This document shows positions 18,098 through 26,773 of a DNA stretch of 64,000 nt, in pieces (the first letter of the stretch is position 1; each line of letters opens with the position of its first letter). Position numbers and translations under genes: made by a program. This stretch comes from Nocardioides gansuensis (lineage in GTDB: Bacteria; Actinomycetota; Actinomycetes; Propionibacteriales; Nocardioidaceae): positions 248,001 through 312,000 of the forward strand of contig NZ_QDGZ01000003.1 in assembly GCF_003076135.1 (NCBI RefSeq), given 5' to 3'. The notes under the pieces were generated by a model. It was not told where the DNA came from and ran no database searches. It worked only from the letters and a program-made list of their open reading frames with translations.

Positions 18098-20257
18098 TTG
18101 GCTCGAGGAGCCCAGCGCCAGGGTGGTCGCCACCGCCAGCGCAGCAACCAGCGCACCCACCAGCGCGCCCGCAAGCGCGACAACGAGGGCATCATCCCGG
18201 TGCTCGCCCGGGTGGTGCGCGAGGTCGAGACCGCGGTCGAGCGCGGCCAGGCCAACTCGGTGCGCACCCGCTTCCAGGTCGTCGCGCTGCTCGTGCGCGA
18301 GACGCGCGCAGGACTGAAGGCCGACGAGGCGCTCAGCCAGGCCCAGCGCGAGGAGCAGCTCAAGCGCCTCGACGGGGTCGCCACGATCCTGGCGAAGACC
18401 GCCGCCCGGGAGCCGAGCCTGCTCTCGCTGCTCGCGGAGGACGCCGTGCTGTCCGAGATCGGCGAGGACCTCAAGGAGGAGCTGCTGGAGCAGGCAGGCA
18501 TCGAGCGCACCCAGCCGCCCGCTCCCGACGGGGCCGAGATCCCCGACGCCGTCGCGCAGCCCCAGCGCCGCGTCGTACCCCAGTCGGTCATCTCCCGCCA
18601 GCTCGCCAACCCGTTCCTCGTCCCCGACTTCAGCGCCGTGCCGCCGACTCCGGCGGAGAGCCGCCGCCTCGTCGGCTGGGAGCTCATCGAGCCGCTGCTG
18701 CGCTCCTTCGAGCGCGCGAGCAGCGGGGCGACGTCGTGCATGAGGCTGCCCGAGCCCGCGCCGGTGATGCTCCCGCCCGGTCTCGAGCTGATGCCCCACC
18801 AGGGCGAGGTGGTGACAGCGGCCAGGGACGGCCACCGCACGTTCCTCCTCGCCGACGAGCCCGGCCTCGGCAAGACGGCGCAGGCGCTCGTGGCCGCTCA
18901 GGCAGCCGATGCCTTCCCGCTGCTCGTCGTGGTGCCCAACGTGGTCAAGATGAACTGGGCCCGAGAGGCGCAGCAGTGGGTGCCGATGCGCAAGGTCACG
19001 GTCATCCACGGCAACGGCCACGACATCGACGCCTTCGCCGACATCGTGGTCGTCAACTACGAGGTGCTCGACCGCCACGTCGGCTGGCTGGGCGACCTCG
19101 GGTTCCGCGGCATGGTGGTCGACGAGGCCCACTTCATCAAGAACAAGGCCTCCCAGCGCTCCCAGAACGTGCTCGGCATCGCCGACCGCATCCGGGCCCG
19201 CACGGGCCGACCGCTGATGATGGCGCTGACCGGCACGCCGCTGATCAACGACATCGAGGACTTCCGCAACATCTGGCAGTTCCTCGGCTGGATCGACGAG
19301 AAGAAGCCGCTCGTCGAGCTGATGAACAAGCTCGAGGACTCGGGCTGGACGCCCGCCGACGCCGGCTTCTACCCCGCGGCCCGCCAGGCCGTCATCGACA
19401 TGGGCATCGTGCGCCGCCGCAAGGTCGACGTCGCCAAGGACATCCCGGCCCGCCGCATCGCCGACATCCCGGTGGAGCTGGACGACGCGGCCGCCCGCTC
19501 GCTGCGCGAGGCCGAGCGCGAGCTGGCCCGCCGCCTGGTGAAGCGCTACGACAGCGCCCTGGCCGCGCGCACCTCCGGCCAGGTCGTCGACGGCATCGAC
19601 CTCGAGCTCGTACGCCGCGTCGCGACGTGGGAGCGGGAGGACTCCGACAGCAGCAGCTCGGGCGAGAACGTCTTCACGATGATGCGCCGCATCGGCCAGG
19701 CCAAGGCCGGGCTCGCGGCCGACTACGCGGCCCAGCTGGCCCGCAACGTGGGCAAGGTCGTCTTCTTCGCCAAGCACATCGACGTGATGGACGTCGCCGA
19801 GGACACCTTCGAGCGGCGCGGCATCCGCTACTCCTCGATCCGCGGCGACCAGACCAGCAAGGCGCGCACCCGCAACATCGACGCCTTCGTCGAGGACCCC
19901 GAGGTGCAGGTGATCGTCTGCTCGCTGACCGCGGCGGGCGTCGGCATCAACCTCCAGGTCGCCTCCAACCTGGTGCTCGCGGAGCTCTCGTGGACCGACG
20001 CCGAGCAGACCCAGGCGATCGACCGCATCCACCGCATCGGGCAGGAGGAGCCGGTCACGGCCTGGCGGATCATCGCCGCCCAGACCATCGACTCCAAGGT
20101 GGCCGAGCTCATCGACTCCAAGGCGGGGCTGGCGGCCCGGGCGCTCGACGGCTCGGACGCCGAGGTCACCTCGTCGGCCGACATCCAGCTGGAGGCGCTG
20201 GTCTCGCTGCTCACCGACGCCCTGCTGGCGCGCGGCGACCACATGCCTCCCCGCTGA
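18098..20257 (+). CDS. SNF2-type DEAD/DEAH helicase
   Basis: A 719-residue SNF2-superfamily ATPase. After about 190 N-terminal residues, motif I is LADEPGLGKTAQAL, motif II is GMVVDEAHFIKNKASQ, motif III is MALTGTPLINDIEDF, and the C-terminal motor contains LTAAGVGINLQVASNLVLAE and QAIDRIHRIGQEEPV (motifs V and VI). Such enzymes translocate on double-stranded DNA and remodel protein-DNA complexes, often in repair or transcription restart. I chose TTG 18098 because AAGGAGG stands five bases before it. The neighbouring UdgX gene supports a DNA-repair setting. Confidence 0.88.
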   Translation: MARGAQRQGGRHRQRSNQRTHQRARKRDNEGIIPVLARVVREVETAVERGQANSVRTRFQVVALLVRETRAGLKADEALSQAQREEQLKRLDGVATILAKTAAREPSLLSLLAEDAVLSEIGEDLKEELLEQAGIERTQPPAPDGAEIPDAVAQPQRRVVPQSVISRQLANPFLVPDFSAVPPTPAESRRLVGWELIEPLLRSFERASSGATSCMRLPEPAPVMLPPGLELMPHQGEVVTAARDGHRTFLLADEPGLGKTAQALVAAQAADAFPLLVVVPNVVKMNWAREAQQWVPMRKVTVIHGNGHDIDAFADIVVVNYEVLDRHVGWLGDLGFRGMVVDEAHFIKNKASQRSQNVLGIADRIRARTGRPLMMALTGTPLINDIEDFRNIWQFLGWIDEKKPLVELMNKLEDSGWTPADAGFYPAARQAVIDMGIVRRRKVDVAKDIPARRIADIPVELDDAAARSLREAERELARRLVKRYDSALAARTSGQVVDGIDLELVRRVATWEREDSDSSSSGENVFTMMRRIGQAKAGLAADYAAQLARNVGKVVFFAKHIDVMDVAEDTFERRGIRYSSIRGDQTSKARTRNIDAFVEDPEVQVIVCSLTAAGVGINLQVASNLVLAELSWTDAEQTQAIDRIHRIGQEEPVTAWRIIAAQTIDSKVAELIDSKAGLAARALDGSDAEVTSSADIQLEALVSLLTDALLARGDHMPPR

Positions 20258-20275
20258 GCCGGGTACTGGGGCGCG

Positions 20276-20995
20276 GTGACTCCCACCGCGTATCCCGGTG
20301 CCGAGGCATGGGTGCCGCGGCGCGGGGGACTGCCCGCCCTGCGCAGGGCGGCGCAGGAGTGCGAGGGCTGCGACCTCCACGCGCACGCCACCCAGGCGGT
20401 CGTGGGCGCCGGGCCCCGGGACGCCGCCCTGATGCTGGTGGGCGAGCAGCCCGGGGACCAGGAGGACCTCGCGGGCGAGCCGTTCGTCGGGCCGGCCGGC
20501 AAGCTGCTCGACCGGGCGCTCGACGCGGCGGGCCTCGACCCCGATCTCGTCTTCCGCACCAACGCGGTCAAGCACTTCCGCTGGGAGGGGACGCGCGGCA
20601 AGCAACGGCTGCACAAGGGTCCGTCGCGGCTGCACGTTGCCGCCTGCGGCCCGTGGCTGGTCGCCGAGCTGCGCCTGGTCTCCCCGCGCGGCGTCGTGCT
20701 GCTCGGCAGCACGGCCGGCCAGGCCGTGTTCGGCGCGGACTTCCGGGTCACCCGCGACCGGGGGCGCGTGCTCGACTGGCCGGAGGGCTGGGGCGGGCTG
20801 GCAGAGCCGCCTGCCTGGGCGCTCCCGACGGTGCACCCGTCGTCGGTGCTGCGCTCCCGCGACCGGGACACCGACTTCGAGCTCCTGGTGTCCGACCTGG
20901 CCGTGGCAGCCGACGCGCTGGCCAGGGGCGGCGTTGGGAACCAGGGACCTGCGACGCAGGATGGACGGACAGCCACACCCACCGAGGAGGCGTGA
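20276..20995 (+). CDS. udgX: UdgX-type uracil-DNA glycosylase/cross-linker
   Basis: A 239-residue family-4-like uracil-DNA glycosylase. An N-terminal Cys cluster (ECEGCDLH) begins the iron-sulfur site; LMLVGEQPGDQEDLAGEPFV is the catalytic motif A and LPTVHPSSVL is motif B. The loop TRGKQRLHKGPSRLH matches the KRRIH-type insertion that defines UdgX, whose His forms a covalent bond with the abasic sugar. So this protein probably cross-links to uracil-containing DNA rather than simply excising it. The GTG at 20276 follows the helicase gene by 18 bases and the stop overlaps the next start. Confidence 0.88.
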   Translation: MTPTAYPGAEAWVPRRGGLPALRRAAQECEGCDLHAHATQAVVGAGPRDAALMLVGEQPGDQEDLAGEPFVGPAGKLLDRALDAAGLDPDLVFRTNAVKHFRWEGTRGKQRLHKGPSRLHVAACGPWLVAELRLVSPRGVVLLGSTAGQAVFGADFRVTRDRGRVLDWPEGWGGLAEPPAWALPTVHPSSVLRSRDRDTDFELLVSDLAVAADALARGGVGNQGPATQDGRTATPTEEA

Positions 20996-21453
20996 TGACC
21001 GAGGACCGCGAGATGTACGGCGACCAGCCGGTCGACGACGAGGACCAGCTCCAGCCGGAGGACACCCTGGAGGACCAGGACCTCGACGACGTGCTCGACC
21101 GTGGCTACTCCCCGCCGGACCGCCCGCCGCACGGCTACGACGACCGGCCCACCGGCAGCGAGCTGCTTGAGGGGGAGTCGCTCGAGGAGCGCATCTCGCA
21201 GGAGGAGCCGGAGCCCGATCCCTACGCCGAGCAGCCGCAGCCCGACGAGAACGCCCTGCCCGAAGACATCGACTACGGTGCCACGCCCGACCCGCGGGCC
21301 GGTCGGCTCGTCCAGCCCGATGAGGGGACCGGGGACGACGTGATCAGCCAGGAGGTCGCCCGCGACGTCGGCATCGACGGCGCCGGCGCGAGCGCCGAGG
21401 AGGCCGCCATGCACCTCACCGCCGAGCCGGAGCCGCCGGACGAGGAGCCGTGA
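20995..21453 (+). CDS. Acidic DUF5709-like protein
   Basis: A 152-residue, strongly acidic protein rich in Asp, Glu and Pro with no predicted fold: QPVDDEDQLQPEDTLEDQDL, LDDVLDRGYSPPDRPPHGYD and SLEERISQEEPEPDP are the features by which actinobacterial DUF5709 proteins are recognised. It is preceded by GAGGAGG and its start overlaps the UdgX stop (TGATG). Function unknown; the low complexity suggests a flexible or binding protein. Confidence 0.75.
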   Translation: MTEDREMYGDQPVDDEDQLQPEDTLEDQDLDDVLDRGYSPPDRPPHGYDDRPTGSELLEGESLEERISQEEPEPDPYAEQPQPDENALPEDIDYGATPDPRAGRLVQPDEGTGDDVISQEVARDVGIDGAGASAEEAAMHLTAEPEPPDEEP

Positions 21454-21483
21454 CCGTCAGCCCATCAGCTCACGCGGCCGACC

Positions 21484-23076
21484 CTAGCGGCGGCGCTTCT
21501 TCTTCACCTTGACGGCCGAGCCCTTGATCTTGAACGCCTTCTGGTCGTCTCGGGACGCGCCCTGGCAGGCGAACGGCGACTCCTTGCCGCACTTGTAGCG
21601 CGTCGAGGCGTTGGCCGCGGTGACGAAGACCGCCGCGACCTTCCTGGCGCTGAACTTCACCTTGACCGAGCCGTTGCCCTTGCGGTTGAGGCGCACCCGC
21701 TGCTTGGACAGCTTGCCGTTGTGCAGCACGACCAGGACCTGGGCGGCCGGACCCGACTTCCGCGACGGGCCGGCGATCCTGACCTTGAGCCGCCAGCGGC
21801 CAGAGCCGAGGTCGGCGCCCGGGACGAACTTGATCGAGTCGTGCGTCAGGTGGTCGAGCCGCACGGTCTCGCCGTAGCGGCGGGCTGCCTTGCTCAGCCC
21901 GACCTCGCGCAGCGGCACCGTGGCGGGGTAGGCGCTGCCCTCGGGGTAGGTCTGCGCGGGCACGAGGTTGCCGCTGCCGAAGGCGGCGTAGACCGCCGGG
22001 AGCCCGCCGCGCCTCGCGAGCACCGTCTTCAGGGCCTCCACGGAGTACTTCCGGCCGTCGCCGCGCAGGCTGCCTGCGGCCTTCCAGGCGTCCTTGACCA
22101 GGCGCTTGTCGAAGCGCTTGGTGAGGTATTCCCAGAAGATCCAGTTGCCGTACTGGAAGCCGTAGGTGGTGCTGAAGGCGTCGAGCGGGATCATCGGCGC
22201 ACTGAGCTGGCTGACCGGGAGGAACTGGCGGTTGTCGTCGACGTCGTCGGCGACCCGCTCCTCCATCCAGGTGGCCGTCGACTCCATGAACCAGCCGTCG
22301 TCGCCGTAGTCGTAGGCGTACTGGACGGCGTGGAAGAACTCGTGGGCGGCCGTGACCTGGAGGTTCTGGGTCGGCGTGGCCGCGGGGAACTGGGTCGGGT
22401 GGTAGTCGTTGTCGAGCACGCAGAAGCCGCTCGCCGTGCGGGCCTTGGCCCGGTGCTCGGCGGCGCAGTAGCCGTAGAGGCCGGCACCGAGGTCCTTGAG
22501 GTAGACGTCCAGCTTGCTGTTGCCGCCCAGGCCGCGGTCGCCCACGGGCTTGCGGTAGCCGAACTTGCCGACCTCCTTCTTCCAGGTCTGCTCCAGGGTG
22601 GCGAGGTTGAGGGCCACCCACTCCGGGCTCGGTGGCGCGTCGGCGGTGGTGGGCACGTAGTGGACGCACACGTGCGGACCGCAGGTCTTCGTCGACGGGG
22701 CCGTGTAGCCGGTGCCGAAGGGGTCGGCCGCGCCGTCGGTGGGGCGCGCCAGCATCGCCTCCGCCTGCTCCGAGTCCTCGCCGGTGAGGTCGGGGCGGGC
22801 CAGCCACAGGTCGCGCAGGGCGACCGTGGCCGAGGGGTCGCCCGCACGGGCGTCGCCCTCGAGCACCCGGCTCGCCACCGCCAGGGCCGCGCGGGGCGTC
22901 GGTGGGAGGGCTGAGGCGGTCGGCCGAGCGAGGTGGGCGCGGCGCGGGGAGGTGACGCGCGGGGAAGCTCCGTCCTCGTCCCCGGCGGCGGCCGGGAGGC
23001 CCGGCACCAGCGACAACCCGGTCACGAGGGCGAGCAGGCCAGCGGACATTGCCTTGCGCAACGAGTGCTCCTTCAT
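21484..23076 (-). CDS. Secreted metalloprotease-like protein, paralogue 1
   Basis: A 530-residue protein with a signal peptide (MKEHSLRKAMSAGLLALVTG to about residue 32). The zinc site is clear: VTAAHEFFHAVQYAYDY has HExxH, and about 15 residues later WFMESTATWMEE supplies the Glu ligand of a gluzincin. The C-terminal third is a basic beta-sandwich region ending KVKKKRRR. It resembles the MXAN_6640-type putative metalloproteases. Its ATG overlaps the stop of the upstream paralogue (ATGA), so the two are made together and act outside the cell. Confidence 0.82.
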   Translation of the reverse strand: MKEHSLRKAMSAGLLALVTGLSLVPGLPAAAGDEDGASPRVTSPRRAHLARPTASALPPTPRAALAVASRVLEGDARAGDPSATVALRDLWLARPDLTGEDSEQAEAMLARPTDGAADPFGTGYTAPSTKTCGPHVCVHYVPTTADAPPSPEWVALNLATLEQTWKKEVGKFGYRKPVGDRGLGGNSKLDVYLKDLGAGLYGYCAAEHRAKARTASGFCVLDNDYHPTQFPAATPTQNLQVTAAHEFFHAVQYAYDYGDDGWFMESTATWMEERVADDVDDNRQFLPVSQLSAPMIPLDAFSTTYGFQYGNWIFWEYLTKRFDKRLVKDAWKAAGSLRGDGRKYSVEALKTVLARRGGLPAVYAAFGSGNLVPAQTYPEGSAYPATVPLREVGLSKAARRYGETVRLDHLTHDSIKFVPGADLGSGRWRLKVRIAGPSRKSGPAAQVLVVLHNGKLSKQRVRLNRKGNGSVKVKFSARKVAAVFVTAANASTRYKCGKESPFACQGASRDDQKAFKIKGSAVKVKKKRRR

Positions 23077-24524
23077 CGGTTGCGGACGAGTGTCGCGGTG
23101 ACGTCGAAGGTCACGTCGTCGTCGAGGGGAGTGCCCTGGCACGCGAACTGGTCCGTCTTCTTCTGGCAGTCATATCGCGTCGACCCGCTGGCCAGCACGA
23201 CCAGGACCCGCTTGACGTGGCGGCGGCTCAGGTCCACCCGCACACGGCCGCGGCCCTGCCTGTCCAGCCGCACGGTCCGTCGGCCGACCTGCCCGTCGGT
23301 GCGATGCACCACCAGGCGCACCGCGTGGCCGGTGCGGCGGGCGCCGCCGTCGATGGCCAGGCGCACGCCGGCCTTGCCCCGGACGGACCGGCGGGCGGCG
23401 ACCTTCACGACCTGCGAGGCCAGGTGGGGTACGACGATGCGCTGGTCGCGCCACGTGGTGCGCCGTGGTCCCAGGCGCACCGTGGTGTCGGCCCGCTGGC
23501 GCGCGTAGGCCGCCCCCTCGTCGTAGCTGCGCGCCGGCAGCAGGTTGGCCACCGCGAAACCGGCGTAGAAGTCGGGGAATCGCCCGTTCTCGCGCTGCAC
23601 GAGCTTGCGGACCGCCTGCACCGAGAAGCGGTCGGGGTCCGCGGCGAGCTCCCACACCCGTCGTACGGCATCGGCGCCGAAGGCCTCGGCGACGTGCTGG
23701 AAGAAGATCCAGTTGCCGTAGGGGGCCAGGTCGCCGGCCCACCGGTCGAGGGGGATGCCGCGGCGACCGAGCTGGCCGGACTTGAGGAACTGCCGGTTGT
23801 CGTCGACGTCGTCGGCGATCTGGTCCTCCATCCAGGTGGCCGTGGCCTCGAGGAACCACGGGTCCTCGGTGGCGTCGATGCCGAACTGGACGGCGTGGAA
23901 GAGCTCGTGCGCCGCGGTGACTCGCAGGCTGGGGTCCGGGCCCATCGGGAAGCCGGCGAAGTCGTCGTCGAAGACGCAGTAGGCGGAGGCCTGGTGCTTG
24001 TGCCCGGGCACGGAGTCCTCGGGCGCGCAGTATCCGTAGAGGCCCTGGCTGCCGATCTCGGCGAGGTAGACGTCGAACTGGGCCGTGCCGCCGGCACCGC
24101 GGTCGGAGGCGGGGGCGGGATAGCCGAGGACGACCATCGTGTCGAGCGCGTGCTGGCCGACCTCGAGGGTGCGCCGCACCCAGTCGGGGGTGACGCCGTC
24201 GGACGACTCCATCGGCGGCGCGTCGGCCGTCGTGGTGACGTAGTGGACGCACAGCTGGGGCGTGCAGGAGGACGCGCGCGGCGCGGCCGGGTCCCACGGG
24301 GTGCCGTCGGGGTCCCGCGGATCGGTCGGCCGGGCCAGCAGACCCGCCCGGTGGTCGTCCTGCCGCAGCCGCGGGTCCAGCACCTGGCGGGCGAGGAAGG
24401 CGTCGCGCAGCTCGATGGTCAGGTCGCGACCGGACTCGTCTGCGTGCGCCGTCGTGAGCGGCGTCGCCGCCAGCAGGGGTCCGACGACCGCGGCAGTCAG
24501 TCGGACGCGCCAGTGCCTGGACAC
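23073..24524 (-). CDS. Secreted metalloprotease-like protein, paralogue 2
   Basis: A 483-residue paralogue of the following gene: signal peptide VSRHWRVRLTAAVVGPLLAA, then LCVHYVTTTADAPP, the zinc motif VTAAHELFHAVQFGID (HExxH), and the Glu in WFLEATATWMEDQIADDVDD, which matches its neighbour almost residue for residue. I chose GTG 24522-24524 because AAGGGGG precedes it closely; an ATG nine codons upstream is possible. A tandem duplication probably produced the pair, which then diverged mostly in the N- and C-terminal parts. Confidence 0.8.
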   Translation of the reverse strand: MSRHWRVRLTAAVVGPLLAATPLTTAHADESGRDLTIELRDAFLARQVLDPRLRQDDHRAGLLARPTDPRDPDGTPWDPAAPRASSCTPQLCVHYVTTTADAPPMESSDGVTPDWVRRTLEVGQHALDTMVVLGYPAPASDRGAGGTAQFDVYLAEIGSQGLYGYCAPEDSVPGHKHQASAYCVFDDDFAGFPMGPDPSLRVTAAHELFHAVQFGIDATEDPWFLEATATWMEDQIADDVDDNRQFLKSGQLGRRGIPLDRWAGDLAPYGNWIFFQHVAEAFGADAVRRVWELAADPDRFSVQAVRKLVQRENGRFPDFYAGFAVANLLPARSYDEGAAYARQRADTTVRLGPRRTTWRDQRIVVPHLASQVVKVAARRSVRGKAGVRLAIDGGARRTGHAVRLVVHRTDGQVGRRTVRLDRQGRGRVRVDLSRRHVKRVLVVLASGSTRYDCQKKTDQFACQGTPLDDDVTFDVTATLVRNR

Positions 24525-24554
24525 GTTGCCCCCTTCGCTGGATGAGCCCACAGG

Positions 24555-24950
24555 CTACAAGTCGGCGATGTGCTCGATGATCGCGGTCGTGGAGATGGCG
24601 GGCGTGCGCGGGAGGTAGACGACCTTGCACACGTCGGAGAACTCGTCGAACTTGCCGGCCCAGTCGTCCCCCATGACGAGGACGTCGGCGCCATGCTCCA
24701 CGATGTAGTCGCGCTTCTGCTCGAGGCTCTCCTCGACGAAGACCTCGTCGACGACCTTGAGCGCAGCGACGATGGCAAGGCGCTCCTTCTGGCTGAAGAC
24801 GGGAACCCGTCCCTTCTTCTGCTCGTTGAGGGCGTCGGCCGAGACGCCCACGACCAACCGGTCACCCAGCGCCGCGGCCCGCTCCAGCACCCGCAGGTGC
24901 CCGACGTGGAACACGTCGAACGTGCCGAAGGTGATGACGGTGCGGGACAT
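24555..24950 (-). CDS. Cytidylyltransferase-like protein (TagD/glycerol-3-phosphate type)
   Basis: A 131-residue nucleotidyltransferase. The signature TFGTFDVFHVGHLRVLERAA contains HxGH, RVPVFSQKERLAIV binds the substrate, and LPRTPAISTTAI carries the TxxISTT-like motif of the family. Glycerol-3-phosphate cytidylyltransferases make CDP-glycerol for wall polymers, but FAD synthetase-like or other polyol-phosphate substrates are possible. The ATG at 24950 is preferred over one three codons earlier because it stands directly before the first strand. Confidence 0.85.
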   Translation of the reverse strand: MSRTVITFGTFDVFHVGHLRVLERAAALGDRLVVGVSADALNEQKKGRVPVFSQKERLAIVAALKVVDEVFVEESLEQKRDYIVEHGADVLVMGDDWAGKFDEFSDVCKVVYLPRTPAISTTAIIEHIADL

Positions 24951-24988
24951 GCGCGTCAATGTATCGGCTCGACGGAGAGGACCCGCGA

Positions 24989-26254
24989 ATGACTGCGACG
25001 GTCTCGATGATCACGCCCGACCCGGCCGCCGACGAGGAGCGGCGCAGGGCACTGCGCCGGATGCGGACGGTGGCGGTGTCGCTGCTGGTCCTGGCCGCCG
25101 TGGTGTACGTCGCGACGCTGGGCGGCGAGGGTGCGTGGGGCTTCGTCAACGCCGGCGCGGAGGCGTCGATGGTGGGCGCGATCGCCGACTGGTTCGCCGT
25201 GACCGCGCTGTTCCGGCACCCGCTCGGCCTCCCCATCCCGCACACCGCACTGGTGCCGAAGCGCAAGGACGAGCTCGGCAAGGGGCTCGAGGAGTTCATG
25301 GCGGAGAACTTCCTCCAGGAGGCGATTATCCGCGACCGGGTGGGCGCCGCCGAGATCTCCGGGCGCGTCGGCGACTGGCTCACCGACCCGGCCAACGTGC
25401 GCCGGGTCGCCGACGAGGTCGCGGACGTGGCCGCGATCGGCCTGGGCAAGGTGCGCGACGAGCACATCGCCGACCTGGTCACGGAGGCCTTCATCCCGCG
25501 GTTCCGGGACGAGCCGATCGCCCCGCTGGCCGGCAGCCTGCTCGCCGAGATGGTGCGCGACGACCTCCACCACGGCCTCGTCGACCTGGCCCTGGAGGAG
25601 CTGCATCGCTGGCTGGTGCACAACCCCGAGACCTTCAGCGAGGTGCTCAGCGAGCGGGCCCCGTGGTGGGCCCCGCCGCGCCTCAACGAGGTGGTCACCG
25701 AGCGCTTGCACATCGAGGCGGTCAGGTGGCTGGAGGACATCGCGGCCGACCCCGACCACCACGCCCGCCGGGCGCTGGACTCGATGCTGGCCCAGCTGGC
25801 CCAGGACCTGCTCCACGACCCGGCCACCATGGAGCGCGCCGAGCGGTTCAAGGAGCGGGTGCTCGAGCACCCCCAGGTGGTCACCACGGCCATCTCGCTC
25901 TGGAAGGCGATGCGGGCGGCCCTCCTGGCTTCGATCCGTCAGCGCGACGGCGCGGTGCGGCAGCGGCTGATCGTCGAGCTCACGGCGTTCGCCGAGCGCC
26001 TCGTCAGCGACGCCGAGCTGCGCGCCAAGCTCGACGGCGCCGCCGCCGACTTCGCGGTGTTCGCCGTCTCCCGCTACGGCGCCGAGCTGACCACGGTGAT
26101 CACGCACACCATCGAGCGCTGGGACGGCCGCGAGGCGGCCCGACGGATCGAGCTGCACGTCGGGCGTGACCTGCAGTTCATCCGCATCAACGGCACGATC
26201 GTGGGCGGGCTCGTCGGCCTGCTCATCCACACGGTGGCCGTGCTGCTCCACTGA
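24989..26254 (+). CDS. DUF445 membrane-associated protein
   Basis: A 421-residue DUF445 protein. One N-terminal membrane helix (residues about 28-44) is followed by the family block GAEASMVGAIADWFAVTALF, then RHPLGLPIPHTALVPKRKDE. The long middle is helical and charged, and the end is a second hydrophobic helix (IVGGLVGLLIHTVAVLLH). The function of the family is not established. GGAGAGGA before the ATG at 24989 fixes the start. The stop codon is the first part of a tandem repeat array. Confidence 0.85.
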   Translation: MTATVSMITPDPAADEERRRALRRMRTVAVSLLVLAAVVYVATLGGEGAWGFVNAGAEASMVGAIADWFAVTALFRHPLGLPIPHTALVPKRKDELGKGLEEFMAENFLQEAIIRDRVGAAEISGRVGDWLTDPANVRRVADEVADVAAIGLGKVRDEHIADLVTEAFIPRFRDEPIAPLAGSLLAEMVRDDLHHGLVDLALEELHRWLVHNPETFSEVLSERAPWWAPPRLNEVVTERLHIEAVRWLEDIAADPDHHARRALDSMLAQLAQDLLHDPATMERAERFKERVLEHPQVVTTAISLWKAMRAALLASIRQRDGAVRQRLIVELTAFAERLVSDAELRAKLDGAAADFAVFAVSRYGAELTTVITHTIERWDGREAARRIELHVGRDLQFIRINGTIVGGLVGLLIHTVAVLLH

Positions 26255-26380
26255 CTCGGCGCGTGTGCACGCGGTGAGGGTGTCGAGTCGGCGCGTCTGT
26301 CCACGGTGAGGGTGTCGAGTCGGCGCGTCTGCCCACGGTGAGGGTGTCGAGTCGGCGCGTTTGCACGCGGTGGTGGTACG
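26254..26380. repeat. Tandem array of four 32-bp units
   Basis: Four units begin at 26254, 26286, 26318 and 26350. The shared core is GAGTCGGCGCGTCTGC followed by CCACGGTGAGGGTGTC. The two middle units differ by one base, the outer units by several. The array begins inside the stop codon of the DUF445 gene and ends about 50 bases before the S4-domain gene. There are no spacers, so it is not a CRISPR. Confidence 0.85.
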
Positions 26381-26431
26381 CCGCGCCCTGAGGAGTTGTG
26401 GCGGCGACTCTCCCGCGGGGACGATGACCTC

Positions 26432-26677
26432 ATGAGCGAGCCGATGGACGTCCCGATCCGCGACGAGTCGATCAGGCTCGGGCAGTTCCTCAAGCTCGCC
26501 AACCTCGTCGAGACCGGCGCCGAGGCCAAGCCGCTCATCGCGGCAGGCGAGGTGTTGGTCAACGGCGAGGTCGAGACCCGCCGTGGCCGACAGCTCGTCG
26601 AGGGCGACGTGGTCACCCTCGGCCCGGCCTCGGCCAGAGTCGCCTCAGGGGACGCCGAGATCGACGTCCCCCGGTAG
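26432..26677 (+). CDS. S4-domain RNA-binding protein (YbcJ/YaaA-like)
   Basis: An 81-residue protein consisting of a single S4 domain: IRLGQFLKLANLVETGAEAK, then LIAAGEVLVNGEVETRRGRQ and LVEGDVVTLG, the usual alpha-L RNA-binding fold. Stand-alone S4 proteins bind structured RNA, for example in ribosome assembly or stalled-subunit rescue; the target is unknown. The ATG at 26432 precedes the conserved part; the gene is flanked by two repeat arrays in opposite orientation. Confidence 0.85.
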   Translation: MSEPMDVPIRDESIRLGQFLKLANLVETGAEAKPLIAAGEVLVNGEVETRRGRQLVEGDVVTLGPASARVASGDAEIDVPR

Positions 26678-26684
26678 GCGAAGC

Positions 26685-26773
26685 GTGTGCAGATGCGCCG
26701 ACTCGGCGGGTGTTGCGCGTGCAGATGCGCCGACTCGGCGGGCGTTGCGCGTGCAGATGCGCCGGGTCAGCTG
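26685..26773. repeat. Second 32-bp tandem array, inverted relative to the first
   Basis: Units begin at 26685 and 26717, with a partial third from 26749 that runs into the end of the FKBP gene. The core GCAGATGCGCCGACTC is the reverse complement, with one mismatch, of the core of the array at 26254-26380, so the S4 gene lies between inverted copies of the same kind of repeat. Confidence 0.8.

Noticed and set aside
17660..20836. Very long open frame on the minus strand opposite the SNF2 and UdgX genes
   Set aside because: Its composition is that of an antisense reading of GC-rich codons; no domain is recognisable and the plus strand carries two clear enzymes.
26254..26773. CRISPR-like repeats
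   Set aside because: The 32-base units follow each other without spacers and no cas gene is near.
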